A stretch of 64,000 bases of DNA from Laribacter hongkongensis DSM 14985 (lineage in GTDB: Bacteria; Pseudomonadota; Gammaproteobacteria; Burkholderiales; Aquaspirillaceae), in contig NZ_AUHR01000011.1 of the NCBI RefSeq assembly GCF_000423285.1, positions 56,857-120,856 on the forward strand, in the 5' to 3' direction. Positions 47,934 through 57,221 of the stretch are shown here, piece after piece. A program made the position numbers and the translations under genes. Below the pieces are notes generated by a model. The model made no database searches and was not told where the DNA came from. It saw only the letters and a program-made list of their open reading frames with translations. How positions within the stretch are numbered: position 1 is the stretch's first letter; the number at the start of each line of letters is the position of its first letter.

Positions 47934-48689
47934 ATGCCCGCTCCCGCCAGCCGCCCCAGCGCGGTCTACCTGTTCGGCACCTGCCTGCTCGACCTGTTCC
48001 TGCCCGAAGCCGGGCTGGATGCCGTCACGCTGATCGAGCGCGAAGGCGTAGCCGTGCATTACCCGCCGGAGCAAAGCTGTTGCGGCCAGCCGGCCTACAG
48101 CAGCGGCCACCCTGACGAAGCCCGCGAAGTGGCGCGGGCCCAGCTCGCGCTGTTTCCCGAACTGTGGCCGATCGTGGTGCCGTCGGGTTCGTGCGCCGGC
48201 ATGATGAAGCACCACTGGCCGCAGCTGTTCGAGGGCGACCGTGACGCCGGTCGCGCCGCCGCCGTTGCCGCCCGGGTCATCGAATTCAGCGACTTTCTGG
48301 TCAACGTCCTGCACTGGCAGCGACCGGACCAGGGCGCTCCCGCCCGCGTGGCCGTACATACCTCGTGCAGCGCACGCCGCGAAATGGGCACGCACCTGAC
48401 CAGCTGGCAACTGGTAGACCAATTGGCACACGTCACCCGTGTCGTCCACGATCACGAGCCGGAATGCTGTGGTTTCGGCGGCGTGTTTTCCGTCAAGCAC
48501 CCGGACATTTCCGGCGCCATGGCCGACGACAAGACCGCCGCCCTGCTCGCCAGTGGCGCCACCGAATTCGTGACGGCAGACGCCGGCTGCCTGATGAACC
48601 TCAACGGCAAGCTGGCCCACGACCACCAGCGTCTGCCCGGCAAGCATCTTGCCACTTTCCTGCTGGAACGCAGCCAGGGCCGCCCATGA
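47934..48689 (+). CDS. lldE: L-lactate utilisation-type (Fe-S)-binding protein LldE/LutA
   Basis: The 251-residue protein is a two-CCG-domain electron carrier of lactate oxidation. The motifs CCGQPAY and CCGFGGVFSVKHPD are intact. GGAGAA precedes the start. It is the first gene of the operon, coupled by an ATGA overlap to the next gene. With LldF and LldG it forms the L-lactate dehydrogenase complex. Confidence 0.93.
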   Translation: MPAPASRPSAVYLFGTCLLDLFLPEAGLDAVTLIEREGVAVHYPPEQSCCGQPAYSSGHPDEAREVARAQLALFPELWPIVVPSGSCAGMMKHHWPQLFEGDRDAGRAAAVAARVIEFSDFLVNVLHWQRPDQGAPARVAVHTSCSARREMGTHLTSWQLVDQLAHVTRVVHDHEPECCGFGGVFSVKHPDISGAMADDKTAALLASGATEFVTADAGCLMNLNGKLAHDHQRLPGKHLATFLLERSQGRP

Positions 48690-49384
48690 ACACCCGCGAC
48701 CGCATCCTCGCCCGCTTGCGCGCTGCACCGCGTCCGCCCCTGCCCGAGCCGGACATTGCCGGCTTTTATGCCGCCAGTCCGCCGGCCGGGCTGCCGCAAC
48801 AGCTCGCCCAGTGGGCACGCAGCATGAAAAGTTACCAGGGACAGGTGGTCTGGTGCCACGCCCACGACTGGGAAGACGCGCTGTTGCAGCAGCTGCGATC
48901 CCGCCAGGTCCGGCGCCTGTTGCTGGCCCGCCAGACCGCCCACGGTGCCCGCACCCTCGCCGCGCTGGCCCGGCTTGAAAGCCCGCCGCAGGTACTCGGC
49001 TTCGACCTGCCGCTAGAGCGCTGGAAAGCCGAGCTGTTCCGTACGGTCGACGCCAGCCTGACGCTGGCCCGCGCCGGCATCGCCGATACCGGCAGCCTGG
49101 TGTTGTGGCCGGATGCCGACGAGCCACGCAGCATGAGCCTGGTGCCACCGGTCCACTTCGTGCTGTGGGACACGCAGGAGCTTTACCCCACGCTGTACGA
49201 CATCATCACCGGGCAGGACTGGGCCGACGGCCTGCCGACCAATGCGCTGCTGGTGTCCGGGCCGTCCAAGACTGCCGACATCCAGCAGACACTGGCCTAC
49301 GGCGCCCACGGCCCGCGCGAGCTGGTCATCCTGGCCATGCTGCCCGACGACCTGACCGTAGCTGCCATGGAGGCAGTGGCATGA
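48686..49384 (+). CDS. lldG: LUD-domain protein LldG/LutC
   Basis: The 232-residue protein has the LUD domain with ADTGSLVLWPD (the G-x-L segment) and LVSGPSKTADIQQTLAYGAHGP near the C-terminus, as in LutC. It is a subunit of the L-lactate oxidation complex. Its start and stop overlap both neighbours by four bases. Confidence 0.92.
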   Translation: MNTRDRILARLRAAPRPPLPEPDIAGFYAASPPAGLPQQLAQWARSMKSYQGQVVWCHAHDWEDALLQQLRSRQVRRLLLARQTAHGARTLAALARLESPPQVLGFDLPLERWKAELFRTVDASLTLARAGIADTGSLVLWPDADEPRSMSLVPPVHFVLWDTQELYPTLYDIITGQDWADGLPTNALLVSGPSKTADIQQTLAYGAHGPRELVILAMLPDDLTVAAMEAVA

Positions 49385-50829
49385 GCAACCCGCAGCCGAT
49401 CACCGTCTATCCGTCTGCCGGCTTCGACGACCGCGCCCGCGATGCCGTCAACGATCCGGCGCTGCGCCAGTCGTTCCGTGGCGCCATGGATTTCCTGATG
49501 ATGAAGCGGGCGGCGCAGTTCCCCGATGCTGCCGAACTCGACCGCCTGCGTACGCTCGGACAGGCCATCCGCCAGCGCTGTCTGGCGAGGCTGCCCGAAC
49601 TGCTGGAAACGCTGGAAGCCAGCCTGACCCGCAACGGCATCCAGGTGCACTGGGCCGACACCCCGGCCGAGGCCAATGCCCTGATCCACGGCATCATCGC
49701 CCGCCGGCACGGGCAGCTGGTGGTGAAAGGCAAGTCGATGGTGAGCGAGGAAACCGGGCTCAACCACTATCTGGCCGGGCAGGGCATCGAGGCGGTGGAA
49801 AGCGACATGGGCGAATTCATCGTTCAGCTCGCCGGCGAAACGCCCAGCCACATCATCATGCCGGCCATCCACAAGACCAAGGCCGACATTGCCGGACTGT
49901 TTCACCAGCACGTCCCCGGCGCGCCCTATACCGAAGACGTGGACGAGCTGATCCGGATCGGCCGCGATGCCCTGCGCGACCGCTACCAGGCCGCAGACAT
50001 CGGCCTGTCGGGCGTCAATTTTGCCGTGGCCGAAACCGGCACCCTGTGCCTCGTCGAGAACGAAGGCAACGGCCGCATGTGCACCACCATTCCGCCGGTG
50101 CACATCGCCATCACCGGCATTGAAAAGGTGGTGGAAAAACTCACCGACGTGCCACCGCTCTACACCCTGCTCACGCGCTCGGCCACCGGCCAGCCGGTCA
50201 CCACCTACCTCAACCTGGTCTCCGGCCCGCGCCGGCCCGGCGAAAAGGATGGCCCCGAAGAAGTCCATCTGGTGCTGCTCGACAACGGCCGCTCGCAAGC
50301 CTACGCCGACGAGCAGTTGCGCCAGACCCTGCAATGCATCCGCTGCGGCGCCTGCATGAACCATTGCCCGGTCTACACCCGCATCGGTGGCCACGCCTAC
50401 GGCACGGTCTATCCGGGGCCGATCGGCGAAATCGTGTCGCCGCACCTGCAGGGGCTGGCCGCCACCGCCAGCCTGCCGACCGCCTCCAGCCTGTGCGGTG
50501 CGTGCAGCGAAGTCTGCCCGGTGCGGATTCCGATTCCCGACCTGCTGGTGCGCCTGCGCACCGAAGCCCAGCGCGATCCCGACGACGACGTGCCGCATCC
50601 GCTGCGCGGCCAGGGCGCCGGCCGCGACTGGCGCGAAACGCTGGCCTGGCGCGTCTGGTGCCTGGTTTATGCCCATCCGGGCCGCTACCGCCTGTTCGGC
50701 TGGCTAGCCACCCGCCTGCGCCGCCTGACGCCCGCCCGCCAAGGTGGCTGGACCCGTCACCGCACCCCGTTGCAGCCGGCTCCGCACCGGCTGGCCGAAC
50801 TCATCGCCCGCCGGCAACCCCGTTCCTGA
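49381..50829 (+). CDS. lldF: Fe-S protein LldF/LutB
   Basis: The 482-residue protein has an N-terminal LUD domain (about 60-290) and a C-terminal ferredoxin part with two cysteine clusters, CIRCGACMNHCPVYTRIGGH and CGACSEVCPV. The motif VVKGKSMVSEETGLNHYL is typical. It completes LldEFG, which passes electrons from L-lactate to the quinone pool. The gene order E-G-F differs from the G-F-E order of Shewanella. Confidence 0.94.
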   Translation: MSNPQPITVYPSAGFDDRARDAVNDPALRQSFRGAMDFLMMKRAAQFPDAAELDRLRTLGQAIRQRCLARLPELLETLEASLTRNGIQVHWADTPAEANALIHGIIARRHGQLVVKGKSMVSEETGLNHYLAGQGIEAVESDMGEFIVQLAGETPSHIIMPAIHKTKADIAGLFHQHVPGAPYTEDVDELIRIGRDALRDRYQAADIGLSGVNFAVAETGTLCLVENEGNGRMCTTIPPVHIAITGIEKVVEKLTDVPPLYTLLTRSATGQPVTTYLNLVSGPRRPGEKDGPEEVHLVLLDNGRSQAYADEQLRQTLQCIRCGACMNHCPVYTRIGGHAYGTVYPGPIGEIVSPHLQGLAATASLPTASSLCGACSEVCPVRIPIPDLLVRLRTEAQRDPDDDVPHPLRGQGAGRDWRETLAWRVWCLVYAHPGRYRLFGWLATRLRRLTPARQGGWTRHRTPLQPAPHRLAELIARRQPRS

Positions 50830-50838
50830 AAGACCGTC

Positions 50839-53652
50839 ATGCTGTCCCCTGTCCACCAGGCGTTTTTCGACACGCTCAGCGCCCAGCTGCCAGCCGACCG
50901 GCTGGCCACCGACCCGACCCGCACGCTGGCCTACGGCACCGACGCCAGCTTTTACCGGCTGATCCCGCAGATCGTGATCGAGGCCCGTCACGAGGACGAC
51001 GTGCGCCGGATCCTGGCGGCGGCCCGCCAGCACGGCGTGGCCGTCACCTTTCGCGCCGCCGGCACCTCGCTGTCCGGCCAGTCGGTCACCGATTCGGTAC
51101 TGGTCCGGCTGGGCGAGGACTGGAACGGACTGGAGGTGCAGGAGCACGGTGACCGCATCCGCCTGCAACCGGGCGTGATCGGTGCCCACGCCAATGCCGC
51201 ACTGGCGCCGCTGGGCCGCAAGATCGGCCCGGACCCGGCCTCGATCAACACCGCCCGCATCGGCGGCATGGCGGCCAACAACGCCAGTGGCATGTGCTGC
51301 GGCACCCGGCAGAACAGTTACCACACGCTGGCAGCCATCCGGGTCATGCTGGTTGACGGCACGGTGCTGGACACGGCCGATACCGGTTCGGTTGCCGCTT
51401 TCCGCAGCTCGCACGCCAGCCTGCTGGACGGACTGGCCGGGCTGGCGGCCCGCCTGCGTGAAAACCCGGCACTCGCGGAACGGGTGCGTCACAAATACCG
51501 CCTGAAAAACACCACCGGTTACGGCATCAATGCGCTGCTCGACTTTACCGACCCGGTGGACATGCTGGCCCACCTGATGATCGGCTCGGAAGGCACCCTC
51601 GGCTTTATCAGCAGCATCACCTACGCCACCGTGCCGGACTATCCGCACAAGGCCAGTTCACTGACCCTGTTCAACGATCTGGATGCCTGCTGCCGTGCCG
51701 TCACCGCCTTGCGCGAATCGGCACCGGTCGAAGCCGTCGAGCTGATCGATGCCCGTGGCATCCGCGCCGTGCAGGACAAGTCAGGCCTGCCGGCATTCCT
51801 GTACGGAGACATCCCGGACGGTGCTGCCGCCCTGCTGATCGACACCCGGGCACCGGATTCCGCCCGGCTGGACGAGCAGTGCCGCGCCATCAACGCGCTG
51901 CTGGCCGGCTTTGCCCCGGCGGCCGAAAGCGGCTTTTCCACCGACGCCGCCACCATCGATACCTACTGGGCGGTGCGCAAGGGACTGTTTCCGGCCGTGG
52001 GAGCGGTGCGCCCGGTCGGTACCACGGTGGTGATCGAGGACGTAGCCTTTCCGGTCGAGCATCTGGCCGAGGGCGTGCGCCGCCTGACCGCCCTCTTCGA
52101 CCGCTTCGGCTACACCGAAGCCCTGATCTTCGGCCACGCACTGGAAGGCAACCTGCACTTCGTGTTCACGCCGGGCTTTGACAGCAGCGCCGAGGTACAA
52201 CGCTACAGCGACTTCATGGATGCAGTCAGCCAGCTGGTTGCGGTCGAATTCGGCGGCTCGCTCAAGGCCGAACACGGTACCGGTCGCAATGTGGCGCCGT
52301 TTGTCCGGCTGGAATGGGGCGACGAGGCCTACGCCATCATGGTGGCGCTCAAGAAACTGTTCGATCCGGCGGGCCTGCTCAACCCGGACGTGATCATCAC
52401 CGACAATCCGGCGGTGCACCTCAGTCACCTCAAGGCCATGCCGGCGGCCGATCCGCTGGTCGACCGCTGTATCGAATGCGGCTTTTGCGAACCGGCCTGC
52501 CCGAGCAACGGCCTGTCGCTCACCCCGCGCCAGCGCATCGTGCTGTGGCGCGCCATGCAGGACCTGCGCCGCCGGGGCACCGAAGCCGAACGGCTGGCGG
52601 CATTCGAGGCGGAGTATCCGTATCTCGGCATCGACACCTGTGCCGCCACCGGCATGTGCGCCACCCGCTGCCCGGTCGGCATCAATACCGGTACCCTGAT
52701 GAAGCAGCTCAAGGGGCCAGCCGCCCATCCGCAGCTGGCCGACTGGGCCGCCGGCCACATGGATACCGTCACCGGCAGCGCCCGGCTGGGGCTGTCCGCA
52801 CTGGCCGCCGCCCGCAGCGTGCTGGGCGAGGACACCACGGCGCGACTGAACCAGCGCGCCAACCGGCTGCTGAAGCAGATTCCGGTGGTGCCTGCCGCCA
52901 CCCCGCGCGCCGCTGCCCCGCTGCCGGCCCCCGCCACGGCAGGCGAGCCGGTGGTGTATTTCGTCAGTTGCGTCAATCGCACGCTGGCCGAGGGCGACAC
53001 CGGCGCCAGCGTGGCGGCTTCGACGCTCAACCTGTTCCGCAAGGCCGGGTTCCGCGCCATCTATCCCGACGCGCTCAACCAGCTGTGCTGCGGCCAGCCG
53101 TTTGACTCCATGAACGCCAATGCCGCGGCCCGTCATGCCACGCAGGACACCAATGCCGCCCTGCTCAAGGCGTCTGACAACGGGCGCATTCCGGTGTATC
53201 TCGACAACGGCCCCTGTGCCTTGCGCCTGATCCGCGCCCAGGCCGAAGGGCTGGTCGATGCCCGCCTGCAACTCTTTGACGCCGCGAGCTTCCTGCACCG
53301 CTTTGTCGCACCCCGGATCGATTTCGTTCGCCCGCTGGATTCACTGGCCCTGCATGTGCCGTGCAGTGCCACCTCGCTCGGCTGCGGCGATGCCTTGCGT
53401 GCGCTGGCGCAGCGCTGCTGCCGTACGCTCACCGAGCCCGACATCGCCTGCTGCGGCTTTGCCGGCGACAAGGGTTTCGTGCTGCCCGAGCTCAACACCA
53501 ACAGCCTCAGGCGCCTGCCGCCGGCCCTGCCGGCTGGCTGCCAGGCCGGCGTGTCGATGAGCCGCACCTGCCAGATCGGCCTGAGCTCCCACAGCGGCCT
53601 GACTTACCACAGCATCGAAGCCCTGCTGGACGCGGTCAGCGATCCGGCCTGA
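50839..53652 (+). CDS. dld: FAD/Fe-S D-lactate dehydrogenase (Dld-II type)
   Basis: The 937-residue enzyme fuses a FAD-binding oxidase part (about 30-520, with AAGTSLSGQSVTDS and NTARIGGMAANNASGM) to a ferredoxin-like pair of clusters, CIECGFCEPACPS and CAATGMCATRCP. C-terminal CCG modules (CCGQPFDSMN, CCGFAGDKGF) follow. This is the layout of the D-lactate dehydrogenase that sits beside lldGFE in Shewanella. Its 3' end overlaps the convergent antiporter gene by 17 bases. Lactate permease is not in the window. Confidence 0.92.
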   Translation: MLSPVHQAFFDTLSAQLPADRLATDPTRTLAYGTDASFYRLIPQIVIEARHEDDVRRILAAARQHGVAVTFRAAGTSLSGQSVTDSVLVRLGEDWNGLEVQEHGDRIRLQPGVIGAHANAALAPLGRKIGPDPASINTARIGGMAANNASGMCCGTRQNSYHTLAAIRVMLVDGTVLDTADTGSVAAFRSSHASLLDGLAGLAARLRENPALAERVRHKYRLKNTTGYGINALLDFTDPVDMLAHLMIGSEGTLGFISSITYATVPDYPHKASSLTLFNDLDACCRAVTALRESAPVEAVELIDARGIRAVQDKSGLPAFLYGDIPDGAAALLIDTRAPDSARLDEQCRAINALLAGFAPAAESGFSTDAATIDTYWAVRKGLFPAVGAVRPVGTTVVIEDVAFPVEHLAEGVRRLTALFDRFGYTEALIFGHALEGNLHFVFTPGFDSSAEVQRYSDFMDAVSQLVAVEFGGSLKAEHGTGRNVAPFVRLEWGDEAYAIMVALKKLFDPAGLLNPDVIITDNPAVHLSHLKAMPAADPLVDRCIECGFCEPACPSNGLSLTPRQRIVLWRAMQDLRRRGTEAERLAAFEAEYPYLGIDTCAATGMCATRCPVGINTGTLMKQLKGPAAHPQLADWAAGHMDTVTGSARLGLSALAAARSVLGEDTTARLNQRANRLLKQIPVVPAATPRAAAPLPAPATAGEPVVYFVSCVNRTLAEGDTGASVAASTLNLFRKAGFRAIYPDALNQLCCGQPFDSMNANAAARHATQDTNAALLKASDNGRIPVYLDNGPCALRLIRAQAEGLVDARLQLFDAASFLHRFVAPRIDFVRPLDSLALHVPCSATSLGCGDALRALAQRCCRTLTEPDIACCGFAGDKGFVLPELNTNSLRRLPPALPAGCQAGVSMSRTCQIGLSSHSGLTYHSIEALLDAVSDPA

Positions 53653-55453
53653 GCGGCGGCTCGGCCGCAGGTGCAGCCGGAGGCGGGCCGCCGGCTGCAT
53701 CCGCCTCGTCCTGCCGCTCGAACAGGGTGCGCAATTCGTTCATGGCGTGCTGCATCGACTGCACCAGTTCCGGCTCGTTCAGGTAGATCTCGGCCTGCTC
53801 GACCAGCAGCGCCTCGTCACGCTGGCGAAAGATCCGCGCATCGCGCCGCGCACGGGCGGCCGTCAGCCCGGTGGCTTCCAGCGCTGCCCGCCCCATCGAC
53901 AGCGCCGAATCAAAGGTCTCGCGCCAGACCTGGCGGATGCCGAGCTGCCAGAGCTGGTACACATGCTGGCGGTTGCGCGCACGCGCCAGCACTTTGCGGT
54001 CCGGATAGGCTTCGCGCAACACCCGGGCGATTTCCAGCGAGCGCGCCACGTCACCGACGGCCAGCACCACCAGCTGCGCCTCGGCCATGCCGGCGGTTTG
54101 CAGCAGGGCGGTCTGGCGCGCGTCACCAAAGTACACACGAATGCCGAAGCGGCCGACAAACTCGATGCGTGCCGGGTCAATGTCGATGGCGGTAAAACGG
54201 ATGCCGTGTGCGCGCAGCAGCCGGGCCACGATCTGGCCAAAACGGCCAAAGCCGATGATCAGCACCGGTGCCGGCGGCGGCGGGGCCGGGTCCACCGGTG
54301 CGGCCACCGGCCGCCGGCGGGCCAGCCAGCGGTCGAGCAGCCACAGCATCAGGGGCGACAGCATCATGCTCAGGGTGATCAGCACCACCAGCGAATCCGC
54401 CAGCATGGCCGGCAGCAGCGACAGGCTGCGCGCCTGCGCCAGCATCACGAAAGCAAACTCTCCACCCACGGCCATCAGCGCGGCAAAGCGCCACAGCTCG
54501 CCGTCGCGCTGGCCGGCGATCCAGCCCAGCGCCAGCAACAGTCCGGTCTTGAGCACCAGCCAGGCCAGCAATCCGCCCAGCATCCATCCGGGATGCGCCA
54601 GCAGCAGGCTGAAATTGGCTCCCATGCCCACGGCCATGAAAAAGAGCCCGAGCAGGATGCCCTTGAACGGCGTGATGTCGGCTTCCAGTGCATGGCGATA
54701 AGCCGAGCCGGACAACAGCACGCCGGCCAGGAAGGCCCCCAGCGACATGGTCAGCCCGGCCTGTTCGGCCAGCACGGCGGCTCCGACCACCAGCAGCAGC
54801 GCCATGGCAGTGAACACTTCACTGTTGCCGGAACGTGCCACCCAGCCCAGCAGGGGCCGCAAGCCCCAGCGGCCGGCCAGCAAGAACGCCACCAGCAGTC
54901 CGAGGATGCGCAGGGCCGACAGCCAGTCCATGCCCTCGGCCCGGCCGGCCAGCGCCGGCAGCAACGACAGCACCGGAATGGCAGCCAGATCCTGGAACAG
55001 CAGGACCGCAAAGGCATCGCGTCCGTGCCGGGTGGTGAGCTCGCGCCGTTCCGACATGACCTGCAACACCACGGCGGTGGATGACAGCGACAGCGCCACA
55101 CCCACCACCAGTGCCGCCTGCCAGTGCAGGCCCAGCATGGCAGCAAGGCCGCCAAACAGCAGGCTGCACGCAACGACTTGCAGGCTGCCCAGACCGAACA
55201 CCGGCCGGCGCAACACCCACAGGCGCGACGGTTGCAGTTCCAGACCGATCACGAACAGCAGCAGCACCACGCCCAGTTCCGACAGCGACTGGATGCGGGT
55301 CACGTCGGAAATCAGGCCGGTGAACGACGGACCGATCAGCACGCCGGCAAACAGGTAGCCCAGCACTGCTCCCAGTCCGAAACGGCGGAACAGTGGCACG
55401 GCAAACACCGCTGCCGCCAGCAACAGCAGGATTTCAGTCAGGACGGCATGCAC
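53636..55453 (-). CDS. monovalent cation:proton antiporter (KefB/C-type)
   Basis: The 605-residue protein of the CPA2 family has about 12-13 membrane helices, with GVVLLLFVIGLELQPSRLW and GVALSLSSTAVVLQVMSE. A cytosolic TrkA-N domain follows (VLIIGFGRFGQIVARLL). It exchanges K+ or Na+ for protons. A GTG at 55453 is preferred because GGGAGG lies six bases upstream, giving MHAVLTEILLLL, the usual start of the family; an ATG 21 bases earlier has no such site. The glutathione-gating residues were not checked. Confidence 0.92.
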   Translation of the reverse strand: MHAVLTEILLLLAAAVFAVPLFRRFGLGAVLGYLFAGVLIGPSFTGLISDVTRIQSLSELGVVLLLFVIGLELQPSRLWVLRRPVFGLGSLQVVACSLLFGGLAAMLGLHWQAALVVGVALSLSSTAVVLQVMSERRELTTRHGRDAFAVLLFQDLAAIPVLSLLPALAGRAEGMDWLSALRILGLLVAFLLAGRWGLRPLLGWVARSGNSEVFTAMALLLVVGAAVLAEQAGLTMSLGAFLAGVLLSGSAYRHALEADITPFKGILLGLFFMAVGMGANFSLLLAHPGWMLGGLLAWLVLKTGLLLALGWIAGQRDGELWRFAALMAVGGEFAFVMLAQARSLSLLPAMLADSLVVLITLSMMLSPLMLWLLDRWLARRRPVAAPVDPAPPPPAPVLIIGFGRFGQIVARLLRAHGIRFTAIDIDPARIEFVGRFGIRVYFGDARQTALLQTAGMAEAQLVVLAVGDVARSLEIARVLREAYPDRKVLARARNRQHVYQLWQLGIRQVWRETFDSALSMGRAALEATGLTAARARRDARIFRQRDEALLVEQAEIYLNEPELVQSMQHAMNELRTLFERQDEADAAGGPPPAAPAAEPPLRPDR

Positions 55454-55549
55454 ACCAACCTCCCGGCAAGGCATCTTGCAGGTATAGCTGCCGGCCGGCA
55501 GCGGAGCCAGGCCGGAGCCGGTCAGGAGGCAGGCGGCAAACGCGGCCGG

Positions 55550-57043
55550 TCAGGCCGGCAGCATGGAGCCGGTGTCGCGCAGGCGGATGTGCATCTCGAA
55601 TGCCCGTTCCAGTGCCAGCGGCGTATGGCCGCCGTACTTGAGCGCATCGTTGTAGTAGTCGCGCAGCAGCGGCCGGTAGGACGGATGGGCGCAGTTCTCG
55701 ATGACGGCCAGGGCGCGCTCGCGCGGTGCCAGGCCACGCAGGTCGGCCAGACCCTGCTCGGTCACGAGGATGTCGACGTCATGCTCGTTGTGGTCGACGT
55801 GCGGCACCATCGGCACGATGCTGGAAATCCTGCCGTCCTTGGCCACCGACTTGGTGGCGAAAATGGCCATGAAGGCATTGCGGGCAAAGTCACCCGAGCC
55901 GCCGATGCCGTTCATCATGTGCGAGCCGCGGACGTGGGTGGAATTGACATTGCCGTAGATGTCGGCTTCCAGTGCTGTATTCAGCGCGATCAGCCCCAGC
56001 CGGCGGATGACTTCGGGGTGGTTGCTGACCTCCTGCGGCCGCAGCACCAGCTTGTCGCGGTAGCGCTCCAGATGGCCGAACACCTGCTCCTGCATGGCTT
56101 TGGACACGGTGATCGACGAGGCCGAGGCAAAGTCCATCTTGCCGGCATCGATCAGTTCGAAGGTGGAATCCTGCAACACTTCCGAGTACATGGTCAGGTG
56201 CTCGAACGGCGCATGCAGGAAGCCGGTCAGCACGGCATTGGCAATGGTGCCGATGCCGGACTGGATCGGCGGCAGCGGATCCGGCATGCGGCCGCGCCGG
56301 ACTTCGTGCTTGAAGAATTCGATCAGGTGGTTGGCGATCTGCTGCGTTTCCGCATCCGGTGCCTGCGCGTTGGACGGGCTGTCCGGCGTGCGGGTGATGA
56401 CGATGGCGGCGATCTTTTCCGGTGGCACGTGCACGGTGGCCGAGCCAATGCGGTCGCTGACGCGCGTCAGCGGCAGCGGCTCGCGCTCGGGGCGCCGGTG
56501 CGGAATCCAGATGTCGTGCAGACCTTCGAATTCCGCCGGCTGCGCCAGGTTGAGCTCGATGATGATCTTTTTGGCGAGGATGGCAAAACTGGCCGAATTG
56601 CCCACCGACGAACTCGGCACGATGCCGCCGTCTTCGGTGATCGCCACCGCTTCCAGCACGGCCACGTCGAGGTCGCCGTACTGGCCGGCGCGCAGGAACT
56701 CCACCGTTTCCGACAGGTGCTGGTCGGTAAACATCACTTCGCCGCGGTTGATGGCCGCCCGCAGGGTGGTATCGACCTGGAACGGCATCCGCCGCGCCAG
56801 CACGCCGGCTTCGACCAGGATCTTGTCCGAATCGTGTCCGAGCGACGCGCCGGTGATCAGGGTGATCTTGAGCGGCTGCTGCTGTGCCCGGTGGGCCAGT
56901 GCCACCGGAATGTCCTTGGCATCGCCGGCGCGGGTAAAGCCGCTCATCCCGACAACCATGCCATCCTGGATCAGGCCGGCGGCTTCATCCGCACTCATGA
57001 CACGGTTGAGCAGTGACGGCATACGGATGCGATCTTGGTACAT
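55550..57043 (-). CDS. acetyl-CoA hydrolase/transferase family (succinate:CoA transferase-like)
   Basis: The 497-residue enzyme moves CoA between acyl groups, in bacteria usually between acetyl-CoA or propionyl-CoA and succinate. The segments GMVVGMSGFTRAGDAKDIPV, PPIQSGIGTIANAVLTGF and GSHMMNGIGGSGDFARNA are typical. The start at 57043 (MYQDRIRMPSLL) has AAGGAGA upstream; an earlier in-frame codon has none. It acts alone here and may let the cell make acetate with recovery of succinyl-CoA. Confidence 0.9.
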   Translation of the reverse strand: MYQDRIRMPSLLNRVMSADEAAGLIQDGMVVGMSGFTRAGDAKDIPVALAHRAQQQPLKITLITGASLGHDSDKILVEAGVLARRMPFQVDTTLRAAINRGEVMFTDQHLSETVEFLRAGQYGDLDVAVLEAVAITEDGGIVPSSSVGNSASFAILAKKIIIELNLAQPAEFEGLHDIWIPHRRPEREPLPLTRVSDRIGSATVHVPPEKIAAIVITRTPDSPSNAQAPDAETQQIANHLIEFFKHEVRRGRMPDPLPPIQSGIGTIANAVLTGFLHAPFEHLTMYSEVLQDSTFELIDAGKMDFASASSITVSKAMQEQVFGHLERYRDKLVLRPQEVSNHPEVIRRLGLIALNTALEADIYGNVNSTHVRGSHMMNGIGGSGDFARNAFMAIFATKSVAKDGRISSIVPMVPHVDHNEHDVDILVTEQGLADLRGLAPRERALAVIENCAHPSYRPLLRDYYNDALKYGGHTPLALERAFEMHIRLRDTGSMLPA

Positions 57044-57221
57044 GCGGCTGTTCTCCTTGCAAGCCATGATTCCGGTTGCAGGTGGGCCCGGTGGTTCACC
57101 TGCTGCCGCATGGCGGAGCCAAACCCCTGCCATGCCGGGCGTGAAACCGATTATGGCAATAAACATTACCGATATCCATCATGCCTGCATCAGGGAAATC
57201 CCCAATTGGCATAACCGGCAA

